From: Ichthyophis bannanicus
Taxonomy: Eukaryota; Chordata; Amphibia; Gymnophiona; Ichthyophiidae
Length of the DNA: 64,000 nucleotides
Direction: 5' to 3'
NCBI GenBank assembly: GCA_033557465.1
Contig: CM066034.1
Span: 414,572,159-414,636,158, forward strand
Positions within the stretch are counted from its first letter, which is position 1, and every line of letters begins with the position of its first letter. The notes below the pieces were generated by a model, which made no database searches, was not told where the DNA came from, and was given only the letters and a program-made list of their open reading frames with translations. The translations under genes and the position numbers were made by a program. This document shows positions 42,306 through 52,469 of this stretch, piece after piece.

Positions 42306-42706
42306 ATTGGGAGAATATTCAACAATGGATGGAGTTAAGCCGCTTTTGCTATAAAAGAATTGCTGTGAACGAAGAATATGATCCATCGTCAAACAAAGCT
42401 AAGCAATTGGTTAAAGATATATATATATTGATAGAGACATTTTTTAATTTATCACTCTAAAAATATTTAAAATAAGGCAGCTGGAATTTAGTGGTCGTTG
42501 ATGTGAAAAGCATGGGTAATGAGTTAAAGTTTCAGACTTCTACCCCGAGATGCTGAGACCACTTGGTTGCCGGAAAAATTAATGTCTCATATTTACTAAC
42601 ATTTACAGCCTTGTCTAGAACACCTTACTTTCAGATTAGAGTACAGAGTTTTTTTTGGTTATAGTGATTTTTACTCTGTAAAACAACAGACCAACAAAGT
42701 GATTTG

Positions 42707-42720
42707 TTGCTTTTTAGGGC
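42707..42720. repeat. Target-site duplication, right copy (P2)
   Basis: 'ttgctttttagggc', 13 of 14 bases identical to 38220-38233. Confidence 0.75.
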
Positions 42721-42885
42721 ACCACCCCAATTAACGACACACAGGGACATAGAACAGCATATTTTAAACATACTTAAAGAGATATAACTGCTTTTTCTCT
42801 GAAAGGACAGCTGGGAAACCGGCTGGTACTTTGGTAGATCTCTCTCTTTTGCTTTAACAGATACCTAAGCTCCACTAACTGAACA

Positions 42886-43607
42886 ATGACTGAGAAAATT
42901 CATATCGCTAAAGCTTTTGCCCCTATTACAGCTAGTCCCTCTGTCCAGACAGAGGTCCCAATGCCAGTTGAAGGAAATGTTCCATGTGCAGGGTGCCTGC
43001 ATGCTGAAGCTCTCAGGAAACAAGTGGAGGAACTCAGAGAGAAGGTGGCGAGGCTGAGGAGCATTTAAGACAGTGAGAAGTACATTGATGAGATGCTTCT
43101 TGCAACATCCAAGCTCTCCAGCAGAGTAGAAGATGGGTGCCTACAGAAATGACTAAGCCCTTGAATTGAAGAACCATTATTCAGCCCTGGAAATGGAGGA
43201 GGTGAAAGCATCCCTGGAAAGGAAAGAACCAGAGCTCAAGTACCCCAAAGATGCAGAATCAGTGACCACATGGAAGCGAAGGATAGTGGTGGTTGGTGAC
43301 TCTATTCTGAGGGGTACTGAGGCGTCCATCTGCCGACCAGACAATGTCCAGAGAGGTATGCTGTCTGTCAGGTGCCAAAATCCAAGATGTTATGGAGAGT
43401 TTGCCAAGACTCATCAAGTCCACTGACTATTACCCAATATTGCTAATCCATGTCAGCACAAATGATACTGCCAGGTATCCCTCTGAGCATATCAAAAGTG
43501 ACTTCATGGCTCTGAGAGAGAGGGTGAAGCAGACAGGTGCACAGGTGGTGTTCTCTTCAATCCTCCCTGTTGAGGGTAAAGGCCAAGGCACAGAGATGAA
43601 TGCATAG
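42886..43607 (+). pseudogene. CR1 ORF1: coiled coil and SGNH esterase-like protein, broken
   Basis: 42886-43068 encodes an N terminus with CAGCLHAEALRKQ and a heptad-rich EELREKVARLRSI, then a stop. After frame changes, 43166-43426 has RRIVVVGDSILRGTE, the GDS serine block of SGNH esterases, and 43344-43607 has LIHVSTNDTARY, the N-D block, in which the usual Gly of GTND is Ser. Esterase-type ORF1 proteins are typical of CR1. At least two frameshifts; not functional. Confidence 0.75.
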
Positions 43608-43768
43608 CTGCGTAGATGGTGTCATCGAAGGCGTTTTGGTTTCCTGGACCATGGGATGCTGTTTCAAGGATTGCAGAGCAGAGATGGCATCCATTTGTCC
43701 AAGAAAGGTCGACATATTTTCAGTAGCAGACTGGCTAATCTACTGAAGAGGGCTTTAAACTAGATTCG

Positions 43769-46612
43769 TTGGGGATGGGTGAAGAAAGTCCCCAGGTAAG
43801 TGAAAGCCCCCAGGTAAGTGAAACATTAAATACCTTTATGGAAACGGGTAAAAGGAGCAACATTTGGAAAGCGGTATGTATAAATGCCCGTAGCATGGGA
43901 AATAAAATACCAGATGTTGAAGCTTTAATGGGAGTGGCTGACTTGGATTTAGTGGCAGTTACAGAAACATGGTTCACAGAAAACCATGACTGGGATGGAA
44001 CTATACCAGGCTATACTTTATTTAGAAAGGACAGGGTAGGTAGAAGGGGAGGAGGAGTAGCACTATATGTAAAAAATGATATTAAAGCTTTGGAATTACA
44101 GAGCTTAAAAGGGAGAGAGGAGGCATTGTGGGTTAAAATAGAAAGAGGGAAAGAGAAATCTATTTGCATTCGCATAAAATACAGACCTCCCTCACAAGAG
44201 GAAGAGGTGGATGGAGAGTTAATTAAAGACATTTGCAGCATAGCTAGGAATTGGGAAGTGCTACTGATAGAGGATTTCAATATGCCAGATGTTGATTGGC
44301 ACATTCTGGCTGCAGTATCATCTAGAAATAAGGAAATCCTGGATTCTCTACAGGGAGAACTATTCAGGCAATTGGTAACAGACCCCACACGTGAAGGGGA
44401 CATACTGGACTTGGTGCTTACCAATGGTGAAAGTGTTTCTGATGTTATAGTGGGAGATCATTTTGCTTCCAGTGATCACCAGATGGTGTGGGTCAGTATT
44501 AGGACTAGTGCTGATTAAATCCATTCAAAAACAAGGGTCTTAGACTTTAGGAAAACTAACTTTGCCAAGATGGGCCAATAACTTAGGGAGTCATTAGCAG
44601 GATGGGAACAGGTGGGGGATGTAGAAAAACAGTAGGCAAAACTGAAAGGGGATATTTTAAGGGCAACCAACCCTTTTGTTAAAATGGTAAATAAAGATAA
44701 AAGGAAAAGGAGACCGCTATGATTTTCGAAAGAAGTAGCTGAAAAGGTGAAGAAAAAGAGGGAGGCCTTCATGAAATACAAGAGATCACAGAGAGAGGAA
44801 GATAGGCATCGATATTTGGAAAAACTTAGAGAAGCTAGCAAAGTAGTCAGGAAAGCAAAGATTCAAAAAAGAGGAAGAAATAGCCAATGCAATAAAATGG
44901 GGGGATAAGACATTTTTCAGATATGTTAGTGAGAAGAGGAAGGGCAAAAGTGGTATTGTCAGACTCCAGGGTGAAGGGGAAGAATATGTAGAAGTTGATG
45001 AAGATAAAGTGGAATTACTTAAATATTTCTGTTCTGTGTTCAGAGATGAAGAACCAGGAGCAGAACCTCAGAAAACACCCACAAACAGGAACAGAAGCGA
45101 GGGGCATCTTGAACAATTTTCAGAAGATTGAGTTCATGAGAAACTAGCTAAACCTAAAGCAGAAAAAGCAATGGGACCAGATGGCATACACCCTAGAATC
45201 CTGAGGGAACTTGGGGACGTTCTAGCAGCAACACTGCCTGACTTTTTCAATGCCTCATTGGAGTCGGGAATGGTGTCAAACGACCGGAGAGAGGCTCATG
45301 TGGTCCCTTTACACAAAAGCGGAAGTAAGGATGTGGTTGAAAACTATAGGCCGGTTAGTTTAACTTCGGTGTTGAGTAAATTATTGGAAACGCTGCTGAA
45401 AGAGAAAAGAGTGAGGTTTCTGGAGTCCAGCGGATTACAGGATCCGAGGCAGCATGGATTCACCAGAGGCAGGTCTTGATTGATTTCTTCTGATGGGTGA
45501 CGAGGGAGTTGGACCCTAGATGTGATGTTGAACCCTAGATGTGATGTATTTAGATTTCAGTAAAGCCTTTGACACCGCTCCTCACAGGTGACTTATAAAC
45601 AAACTGAGCACCCTAGGAATGGACCCTAAGGTTACTGCTTGGGTTAGAAACTGGTTGAGTGGGAGGCAACAAAGGGTACAGGTAAATGGCGCTCACTCTA
45701 AGGAGAAGGAAGTTACCAGTGGCATACCCCAGAGATCTGTCCTTGGTCCAATTCTTTTTAACATCTTTATTAGTGATATAGCGAAAGGGCTGTCAGGTAA
45801 GGTTTGCCTCTTTGCAGATGATACCAAAATCTGCAATAGAGTTGACACCCAGGAAGGTGTAGATAACATGAGAAGGGGTCTAGCTAAGCTTGAAGAATGG
45901 ACTAGAATTTTTGCAGATGGGATTTAATGTTAAAAAATGCAAGATCATGCATTTGGGCTGCAGCAATCCAAGGGAGCAATATAGTATAGGGGGTGAAGTA
46001 CTTTTGTCCACTAAAGAAGAGCGGGACCTAGGCGTGGTTGTGTCTGATGATCTTAAAGTAGCTAAACAGGTAGAAAAGGCGACAGCAAAAGCTAGAAGGA
46101 TGCTTTGGTGCATAGGGAGAGGAATGGCTAGCAGAAAAAAGGAGGTGATAGTGCCTCTGTATAATTCTTTGGTGCGATCTCATTTGGAGTATTGTGTGCA
46201 ATTCTGGAGACCGCACATTCAAAAGGATATAAACAGAATGGAGTCAGTACAGAGGGTGGCTACAAAAATGGTATATGGTCTTCATTATAAAGTATATGAG
46301 GACAGACTTAAGAATCTTAATATGTACACCTTAGAGGAAAGGTGGGATAGAGGTGTATGATTGAGACATTTAAATACCTCTGTGGCATAAATGCACAGGG
46401 GGACAGCCTCTTTTGATTGAAAGCAAGTTCTGCTATGAGGGGAGATGGGATGAGGGTGAAAGGGGATAGATTCAGGAGTGATATGCAGAAATATTTCTTT
46501 ACAGAAAGAGTACTGGATCCGTGGAATAGTCTCCCAGTGGAGGTGGTAGAGATGAGGACAGTATCTGAATTCAAAAAAGCATGGGACAAATGCAGAGGAT
46601 CTCTAAAGGAAA
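43769..46612 (+). pseudogene. CR1 ORF2: endonuclease and reverse transcriptase, broken
   Basis: Endonuclease 43769-44518: CINARSMGNK, VTETWF, GGGVALYVKN, LLIEDFNMPDVDW (GDFN changed to EDFN) and SSDHQMVWV. After a gap with stops (44519-45170), the reverse transcriptase appears in pieces: MGPDGIHPRILREL and NYRPVSLTSVLSKL (45171-45479), YLDFSKAFDTAPHR (about 45550), LGPILFNIFISDIA and LFADDTKICNRVD (45619-45927), then HLGCSNPREQYSIGG and SHLEYCVQFWRPH to the C-terminal WNSLPVEVVEM (to 46612). The endonuclease change and the frameshifts mean the copy is dead. Confidence 0.8.
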
Positions 46613-47000
46613 GCATAGTTACTCACCTGTAACAGGTGATCTCCGGGAACAGCAGGAATTTAGTCCTCACATATGGGTATCGTCGGTACCGACGGAGCCT
46701 GCGCAGTAATGCTCCCCAGCATCCAATCAGAAAGCTTTTGGGAGCATCCCACAGCGCCTGCGTGCTGCCTTCCCACCTTTCCCAACTGCCTCTCTCCAGT
46801 TGAGTTTTAAAGCTGAGACAAAGAGAGAGAGAGAGAAAGGAAAGAGATAGATAGAGAGATACAACTCCTAGGGGAGGTGGGTGGGTTGTGAGGACTAAAT
46901 TCCTGCTGTTCCCGGAGATCACCTGTTACAGGTGAGTAACTATGCTATCTCCAGGAACAAGCAGGAATCTAGTCATCACATATGGGGACTCCCTAGCTTT
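46613..47000 (-). repeat. DIRS A3 sense-3' terminal repeat and internal complementary region
   Basis: 'cacctgtaacaggtgatctcc' (46625) is inverted at about 46914-46937; 'tatctccaggaacaagcagg' next to it complements the right end at 52185-52206. Confidence 0.8.
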
Positions 47001-47102
47001 AGATGCCAGGGAGAAACCCCAGAAGTTGTGTGTCCCTGAGAAGGGCTCCACTTCCCCCCATGGATCTCTGGCATCCTATCAGAGATGGTGGGTAGGAGTT
47101 GA

Positions 47103-48857
47103 TTAAGTATGGAACAGGTGTTTGAGAACAGCCTGACCAAACAAGGCATCCCGGCGGGAGTCCTTGTCCAAGCAGTAATGGGCTGTGAAGGTATGAACCG
47201 AGGCCCAAGTGGCTGCTCGACAGATGTCGTCAATAGACACAGAATTCAGAAGAGCCATTGAGGCTGCCATGGCTCTCACATTGTGAGCTGTGACATGGCC
47301 CTCCAGAGAAAGGTTCTTACTCTGATAGGCGAAAGAAATACACTGAACAATCCAGTTAGATAGTGTTCTCTTGGAGACTGGCAGTCCCAAATGAGAAGGA
47401 TCAAAAGCAACAAAGAGCTGAGAGGACTTTCTATGTTGCTGTGTCCTCTTTAAGTAAAAAGCCAGAGCTCTTTTACAGTCCAGGGTATGAAGATTCCTCT
47501 CTGCACTTGATGCATGAGGTCCTGGAAAAAAGACAGGTAGGTAGACCTCCTGGTTGAGGTGAAAAGGCGAGACCACCTTAGGCATAAAGTGTGGATGAGT
47601 CCTAAGGACTACCTTGTCATGATGGAACCTTGTATAAGGTGGATTAGCTACTAGTGCTTGCAATTCACTAATGCGACGTGCTGATGTGATTGCAATGAGA
47701 AAGATAACATTCCAAGAAAGGAATTTCAAGGAGGTGGTAGCTAAGGGTTCGAAAGGTGGCTTCATGAGCTGCCCAAGAACCAGGTTCAAGTCCCATGCCA
47801 CCGGAGGTGGTCTAATGGGAGGCTTAATTAGAAGGAGACCTCTCATGAATCTTGCTATAAGAGGATGAGAGGAAATAGGTTGTCCATTTAGAGGTTTAAG
47901 AGAAGCTGCAATAGCACTCAAATGGACCCTTACTGAATTAGTCTTAAGGCCTGCATTAGACAAATGGAGGAGATACTCCAGTAAAGATTCTAGAGGTATA
48001 GCAAGGGGATTAAGACCCTTTTCTAAACACCAAATAGTGAACCTTTTCCACTTGAAAGCATAAGAACGTCTAGTGGAAGGTTTCCTAGAAGCATAAAGAA
48101 CATCCTTCACTAGCTGAGAAAGATGAAGATCTTGGAGATCTAGGCCATCAGCAACCAAGCCCTGAGATGCAGGGACTGGGGATTGGGATGCTATAACATC
48201 CCGTTCTCCTGAGATAGGAGATCTGGAGCAGACCCTAACTCCAGGAATGGAGCTTGAGAGAGATGTAGAAGCAGAGGGTACCACACTTGCCGTGGCCAAT
48301 GTGGTGCTATGAGAATCATGTGGCCTCTGTCTCTCTGAAGCTTGAAAAGGGTTTTGGGAATTAGGGGAATGGGTGGTAAGGCATACAGGAAGTCTTGACC
48401 CCAGTGAAGGAGGAAAGCATCCTTTGCCTGAGCTCCCTGAGCCGGAGTTCTGGAACAGAACCGGGGAAGTTTGGCATTCCACGGACTTGCAAAGAGGTCT
48501 ATGTCCGGGGTTCCCCAAAGTTGAAAAATCTTGGCCACCTGGTCTGCATGCAGAGACCACTCGTGTGGAAGGAGAACTCGACTGAGTCTGTCTGCCCAAG
48601 AGTTTTGAACGCCTGGAAGATATACTGGCAGAGCTTCGTTGCAAAGCGACAGAGAGCCTGTTCCCCCCTGCTTTTTCACATAGAACATGGCTACTTGATT
48701 GTCCGTATGAATAAGGACTGTTTTGTAGCTGAGCAGGTTGTGGAACACTCGCAGAGCAAGGAAGATTGCTCTGAGCTCCAAGAGATTGATATGTAGACAA
48801 CTCTCTTGTGGAGTCCAGGTGCCTTGGGTGGAGAGGTCTTGTAGATGAGCTCCCCAA
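47103..48857 (-). CDS. DIRS A3 tyrosine recombinase with long overlapping N-terminal extension
   Basis: 584 codons open. The recognisable recombinase is the last 355 residues or so: LDLQDLHLSQLVKDVLYASR, STRRSYAFKWKRF, LLEYLLHLSNAGLKTNS, the arginine box SARRISELQAL, LFVAFDPSHLGLPVSKRTLS, the H-x-x-R box HNVRAMAASMA and the nucleophile region HTFTAHYCLDKDSRRDALF (TAC at 47174-47176). All expected catalytic residues (R, H-x-x-R, Y) are present, so this is the best recombinase in the window. It would integrate the circular DNA copy. The first 220 residues or so overlap the RNase H/methyltransferase frame in the -1 phase and are serine/proline-rich without a known domain. The true start is unknown. 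Confidence 0.85.
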   Translation of the reverse strand: MGSSSTRPLHPRHLDSTRELSTYQSLGAQSNLPCSASVPQPAQLQNSPYSYGQSSSHVLCEKAGGNRLSVALQRSSASISSRRSKLLGRQTQSSSPSTRVVSACRPGGQDFSTLGNPGHRPLCKSVECQTSPVLFQNSGSGSSGKGCFPPSLGSRLPVCLTTHSPNSQNPFQASERQRPHDSHSTTLATASVVPSASTSLSSSIPGVRVCSRSPISGERDVIASQSPVPASQGLVADGLDLQDLHLSQLVKDVLYASRKPSTRRSYAFKWKRFTIWCLEKGLNPLAIPLESLLEYLLHLSNAGLKTNSVRVHLSAIAASLKPLNGQPISSHPLIARFMRGLLLIKPPIRPPPVAWDLNLVLGQLMKPPFEPLATTSLKFLSWNVIFLIAITSARRISELQALVANPPYTRFHHDKVVLRTHPHFMPKVVSPFHLNQEVYLPVFFPGPHASSAERNLHTLDCKRALAFYLKRTQQHRKSSQLFVAFDPSHLGLPVSKRTLSNWIVQCISFAYQSKNLSLEGHVTAHNVRAMAASMALLNSVSIDDICRAATWASVHTFTAHYCLDKDSRRDALFGQAVLKHLFHT

Positions 48858-48915
48858 CCCATTGGAGAAGCATCTGTTGTAAGAGTTGCTTGGGACAGGG
48901 GTTGCTGAAAAGGAG
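48191..48915 (-). pseudogene. DIRS A3 RNase H and methyltransferase-like module
   Basis: After a deletion near 48915 the frame resumes at FQQPLSQATLTTDASPMGWG, LELRAIFLAL, HTDNQVAMFYVKK. A second deletion (about 48629) joins NEAL directly to PVYLPG, losing about 15 residues found in A1. WADRLSR, TPDIDLFASPWNAKLPRFCS and LPPIPLIPK follow. It is separated by frame from the upstream reverse transcriptase. Confidence 0.75.
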
Positions 48916-51825
48916 ATTTGTGTTTGCTATTTTGTCTGACAGGCAACCTGATGCCTGGGTCCATTGGGTAGATAAAGTCCACTGAGCTGCCCTCATGTGA
49001 AGGCGTGCATACGGTACCACATGCACGGTGGATGCCATGTGGCCTAGTAACTGTAATATTTCTCGAGCAGTTAAAAAGGGCTTTAGGACTGCCTGAGAAG
49101 CTAATTGCACCAAGCGAAGGCAACGGGCTTGGGGAAGGTAGGCCCTTGCCTTTGTGGTATCCAGCAGGGCTCCTATGAACTCTAGAGACTGAGTAGGAGT
49201 TAGACTGGATTTTGGGATGTTTATGACCAGCCCTAAATACTGAAGGATACGCACTGTGCAGGATAGAGAAGTCCTGGCCTCTATTGGAGCTCGAATGAGC
49301 CAGTCGTCCAAGTAAGGGAAGACGAATATTCCCAGAGTGCGTAGAAATGCTGCTACCACAGCCATGCATTTCGTGAACACCCTTGGTGCAGAGGCCAGAC
49401 CAAAAGGAAGCACCCTGTATTGGTAGTGCTTTCCTTGAAACAGGAACCGAAGGAACCTTCTGTGGGTTGGATGGATGAGAACATGAGTGTACGCATCCTT
49501 GAGATCAAGAGAACAAAGCCAATCCTGACTCTGAAGGTATGGAAGCAGAGCTCCGAGAGAAATCATTTTGAATTTCTCCTTGACGAGGAATTTGTTCAAT
49601 TCTCTGAGATCTAAGATAGGTCTGCATCCCCCTGTTTTCTTTGGGATAAGAAAATAAGGGGAATAGAACCCTGTGCCCTGTTGATGAAGAGGCACTTCTT
49701 CTATTGCCCCTAGGGCAAAAAGAATGGTAACCTCCTGACATAACAGGTCGATGAGAGAGGTCGGAGAATTGAACTGCTTCACTATTGTGGGAGGGGGCAT
49801 GCTTGAAAAATGAAGTTTGTACCCCTCTCTTATGATGGAGAGTGTCCAACGCTCTGCTGTTATTTGCCCCCATCTGGGAGCAAAATGGCATAACCTTCCT
49901 GGAATGGTAGAGGGTTCTGGTCCTTCCAGAGCCAGAAAGGCTAAGTTCTCTAGCTGAAAGTCAAAGGCCCTGAGGAGGCTGAGGCTGCTGGGCCGGTTGA
50001 GGCCTAGCAGCCTTTGCTTTCTTCTGTTTGCGTGGTTGCTGACGTTTGGTTGAAAACTGACCTGCAGAAGATGCCTGCTGACCATAAGCAGGATAAAATC
50101 TTTTCTTTTTAGAAAAAGGTGTTTTCTTGAACAACTTTTCCTAACAGGATCAGCAGTAGACTTGGATAGTCTATCCAAAGTGGAATTTTCAGCATCCATT
50201 TCATTGGCTTTTGCTTGCCAATCTTTACCAAACAGGTTCTCACCAGTACAAGGGATATTTCCCAATTTATCTTGTACCCAGAGCTCTAAATCAGATGCTT
50301 GGAGCCAAGCAATTCTACGTGCACCTATGGCAATAGCCGAGGCCCTGCTTATACATTCAAAGCAGTCGAAGGCTGCACGGTTGGAGAATTTAGAGACATC
50401 TTGGGCATGTTTGAGCCAAGTGAGAAACTCCTGCCTTTTATCCTCAGAGATGAAAGGACTTAAAGTTTGTAGATGATCAGTAACTTCCTTTAGGAACATT
50501 CCCATGTAGAGACTATAGGAACTGATTCTTGCAGCAAGCATGGAAGCTTGAAAGACTCTACGTCCAAAAGCATCCAGAGTTCTGCATTCACGTCCTGGAG
50601 GATTAGAGGCATATCTTTTTGCACTTCTAATCCTTCTCATAGCAGATTCCACCACAATAGAGTGGTGAGGAAGCTGAGTTTTATGGAAACCAGGACAAGG
50701 AAGGACACGATACATGGTGTCTAACCTACGAGAATGAGGAGAGGTGGTAAGAGGTGTTTCCCACATCCTCAACATGAGATCATATAGAATCTCATGAATG
50801 GGTAGGGTAGCTGCCTCCTTAGGAGTTTTGGGATATTGTAAAATATCCAACTCCTTGGCCCTTGGCTCTGTCTCAGGGGTCACAGTGATGGAGAGACCCC
50901 AAGCCACCTCTCGGATGAAGTCTTGAAAAGACATGTCCTCTGGAGGAGACATCCTGCGTTTAGGGAAGGAGGACTCCTGTGGAAGTATCATCGCTGCATC
51001 GACAGAACTTTCAGAGTCCTCAGATTCTTCTGAGGAATCGAAGTATCGCCTGTCTGGATGCTCCTGCAGAGCCCGATACCCGTACCGAGCAAAATCGGTA
51101 TCGGGAATAACCGGTACCGGGGAATCGGTACCGGTGGGCATCGAAGGACAGGGTACCGGCATAGCAGGCATCGATGCCGATGTCGATGCTATCGGTACCA
51201 GTTGCGATACCGATACCGATGCCGGTGCCGGTACCAGTGGAGTTGTCTGTCGCAGTACCAAGGGCGTCGATGCCACAAGGAAAGCCGCTAGACAGCGTTC
51301 TATGGACAGAATTCTCTGGTCCATAGACGCTGCCAATGCTTGGAAGTCGGTACCAGTGGGAACCGCCGGTACCCCAGAGCATGGCACCAGGAGATCTGTC
51401 GAGGCTGAGCCATCGAGAACATCCTGGAACCCCGATGATGGTGCTTTGGAAGCCGAAGCCTCCCGCCGGGGTAATTTTGCCGGTGCAGAATCCTCAAGGG
51501 CAACGCCAGAGGCATCTCGATGCTTAGAAGGAGATCTACCCTTCGAGGACCGGCTGGATTTATGTTTAGTTACCTGAGATCCACGGGAAGAAGAAGAAGC
51601 CCTGGAAGACATCGATGCCACCGAAGCCGCATCAGAGGGAAACAGGGTACTGATCTTAGCAGCTCGGTTCTGCGACCTCTTTTAGACATCATAGCACAGG
51701 ACACACAATCTGTGATGGAGTGGTCAGGACATAAACATTTTAAATACCATTCATGGGTGTCGGTGACGGAAATGGTACCGCCACATTTTGTGCACTTTTT
51801 TAAAACCTGAAGCAGGTTTTTCCAT
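48916..51825 (-). CDS. DIRS A3 Gag-like and reverse transcriptase reading frame
   Basis: The natural Gag start is at 51825 (MEKPASGFKK), but two small indels (near 51805 and 51650) put the first 65 residues or so out of frame; the long frame opens at 51621 (MASMSSRASSSSRG). Gag core: LRMWETPLTTSPHSRRLDTM, LPHHSIVVESAMRR, LDAFGRRVFQASM, CTGENLFGKDW. A one-base deletion near 50145 relative to A2 moves the Gag end into the reverse transcriptase frame, fusing the two. Reverse transcriptase: PILDLRELN, LDLKDAYTHV, LPFGLASAPRVFTK, FPYLDDWLIRA (about 49300), LVINIPKSSLTPTQSLEF. The frame derails at the 48915 deletion and stops at 48691. Confidence 0.75.
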
Positions 51826-52206
51826 GTTGAGGAAATTTTTGGGGCCTAAGGCCCAAAAAAGGCGGTTGCACCTGAAGAAAGGAAAAAAATGGATAAATTA
51901 TTTTTTTTTAAAAGAAAAGAAATACCGGCGGTACCGGTAGAGCGTCGGGGAAGGCAGACGCGACCACAAAAAGAAATAAAGAAATAAGGAAATTCTTCTG
52001 CGGTGTCAGGAACACGACCTGCTGGCTCCGCGGAAAAAGAAGAACTGGAGAGAGGCAGTTGGGAAAGGTGGGAAGGCAGCACGCAGGCACTGTGTGATGC
52101 TCCCAAAAGCTTTCTGATTTGACGCTGGGGAGCGTTCCCGCGCAGGCTCCGTCGGTACCGACGATACCCATATGTGATGACTAGATTCCTGCTTGTTCCT
52201 GGAGAT
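51826..52206 (-). repeat. DIRS A3 leader and sense-5' terminal repeat
   Basis: 'ggcggtaccggta' at 51927, 'ctggctccgcggaaa' at 52021, then the mirrored terminal repeat ending at 52206. Confidence 0.75.
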
Positions 52207-52469
52207 AAAAGGGGACTGTTGTTGTTGTTGATATGGAAGATGCTGCCTTCCCACCTTTCCCAACTGCCTCTCCTCAGTTAAGTTTTAAAGCTGAGACAAA
52301 GAGAGAGAGAGAGGAAAGGAAAGATAGATAGAGATACAACTCCTGGGGAGGTGGGTGGGTTGTGAAGACTTATTCCTGCTGTTCCCAGAGATCACCTGTT
52401 ACAGGTACGTAACTGTGCTATCTCCAGGAACAAGCAGGAATGAGTCTTCACATATGGGAACTCCCAAGC

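Larger units (their letters stand above)
38234..42706. mobile_element. P2: Penelope-like retroelement, two 5'-truncated copies head to head, in the CR1 leader
   Basis: Left copy on minus (38234-about 41058), right copy on plus (about 41066-42657). Their 3' parts form inverted arms of about 1.6 kb; the left one is interrupted by a solo LTR (39257-40190). The left copy extends further into the reverse transcriptase, so about 300 bp at the centre is unique. A 49-nt tail (42658-42706) follows the right arm only. 14-bp near-exact duplications flank the whole. Both copies encode the GIY-YIG endonuclease C terminus that defines Penelope-like elements. Confidence 0.85.
46613..52206 (-). mobile_element. 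DIRS retrotransposon, family A copy 3 (A3), near full length, in the CR1 3' UTR
   Basis: Inverted termini at 46613-46800 and about 52035-52206; internal complementary region at about 46890-46975. All modules are present and the frames are the longest of the three A copies: a Gag-reverse transcriptase frame of 976 codons (48691-51621) and a recombinase frame of 584 codons (47103-48857). Two internal deletions affect RNase H (near 48915 and 48629). Confidence 0.9.
37776..52239 (+). mobile_element. CR1 LINE, near full length, split by Penelope element P2 and DIRS A3
   Basis: Segments: leader 37776-38233 and 42707-42885; ORF1 42886-43607; ORF2 43769-46612; 3' UTR start to 46612 and again 52207-52239. 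The two halves of the 3' UTR join as 'gatctctaaagga' + 'aaaaggggactgttg', the same order as in the second CR1 at 62945-62990 (minus strand). The leader contains three related copies of 'cagctctttgaagctac' (about 37787, 37818, 38131). The 3' tip is cut by DIRS B2. After removing insertions, about 4.4 kb. Confidence 0.85.

Noticed and set aside
38225..42664. 'ttatag' as the target duplication of P2
   Set aside because: It would leave the tail unexplained. The 14-bp pair 38220-38233/42707-42720 fits better and restores a continuous CR1 leader.
50933..51577. 214-codon plus-strand frame opposite A3 Gag
   Set aside because: Antisense shadow of the same Gag tract; not conserved as a frame in A2.
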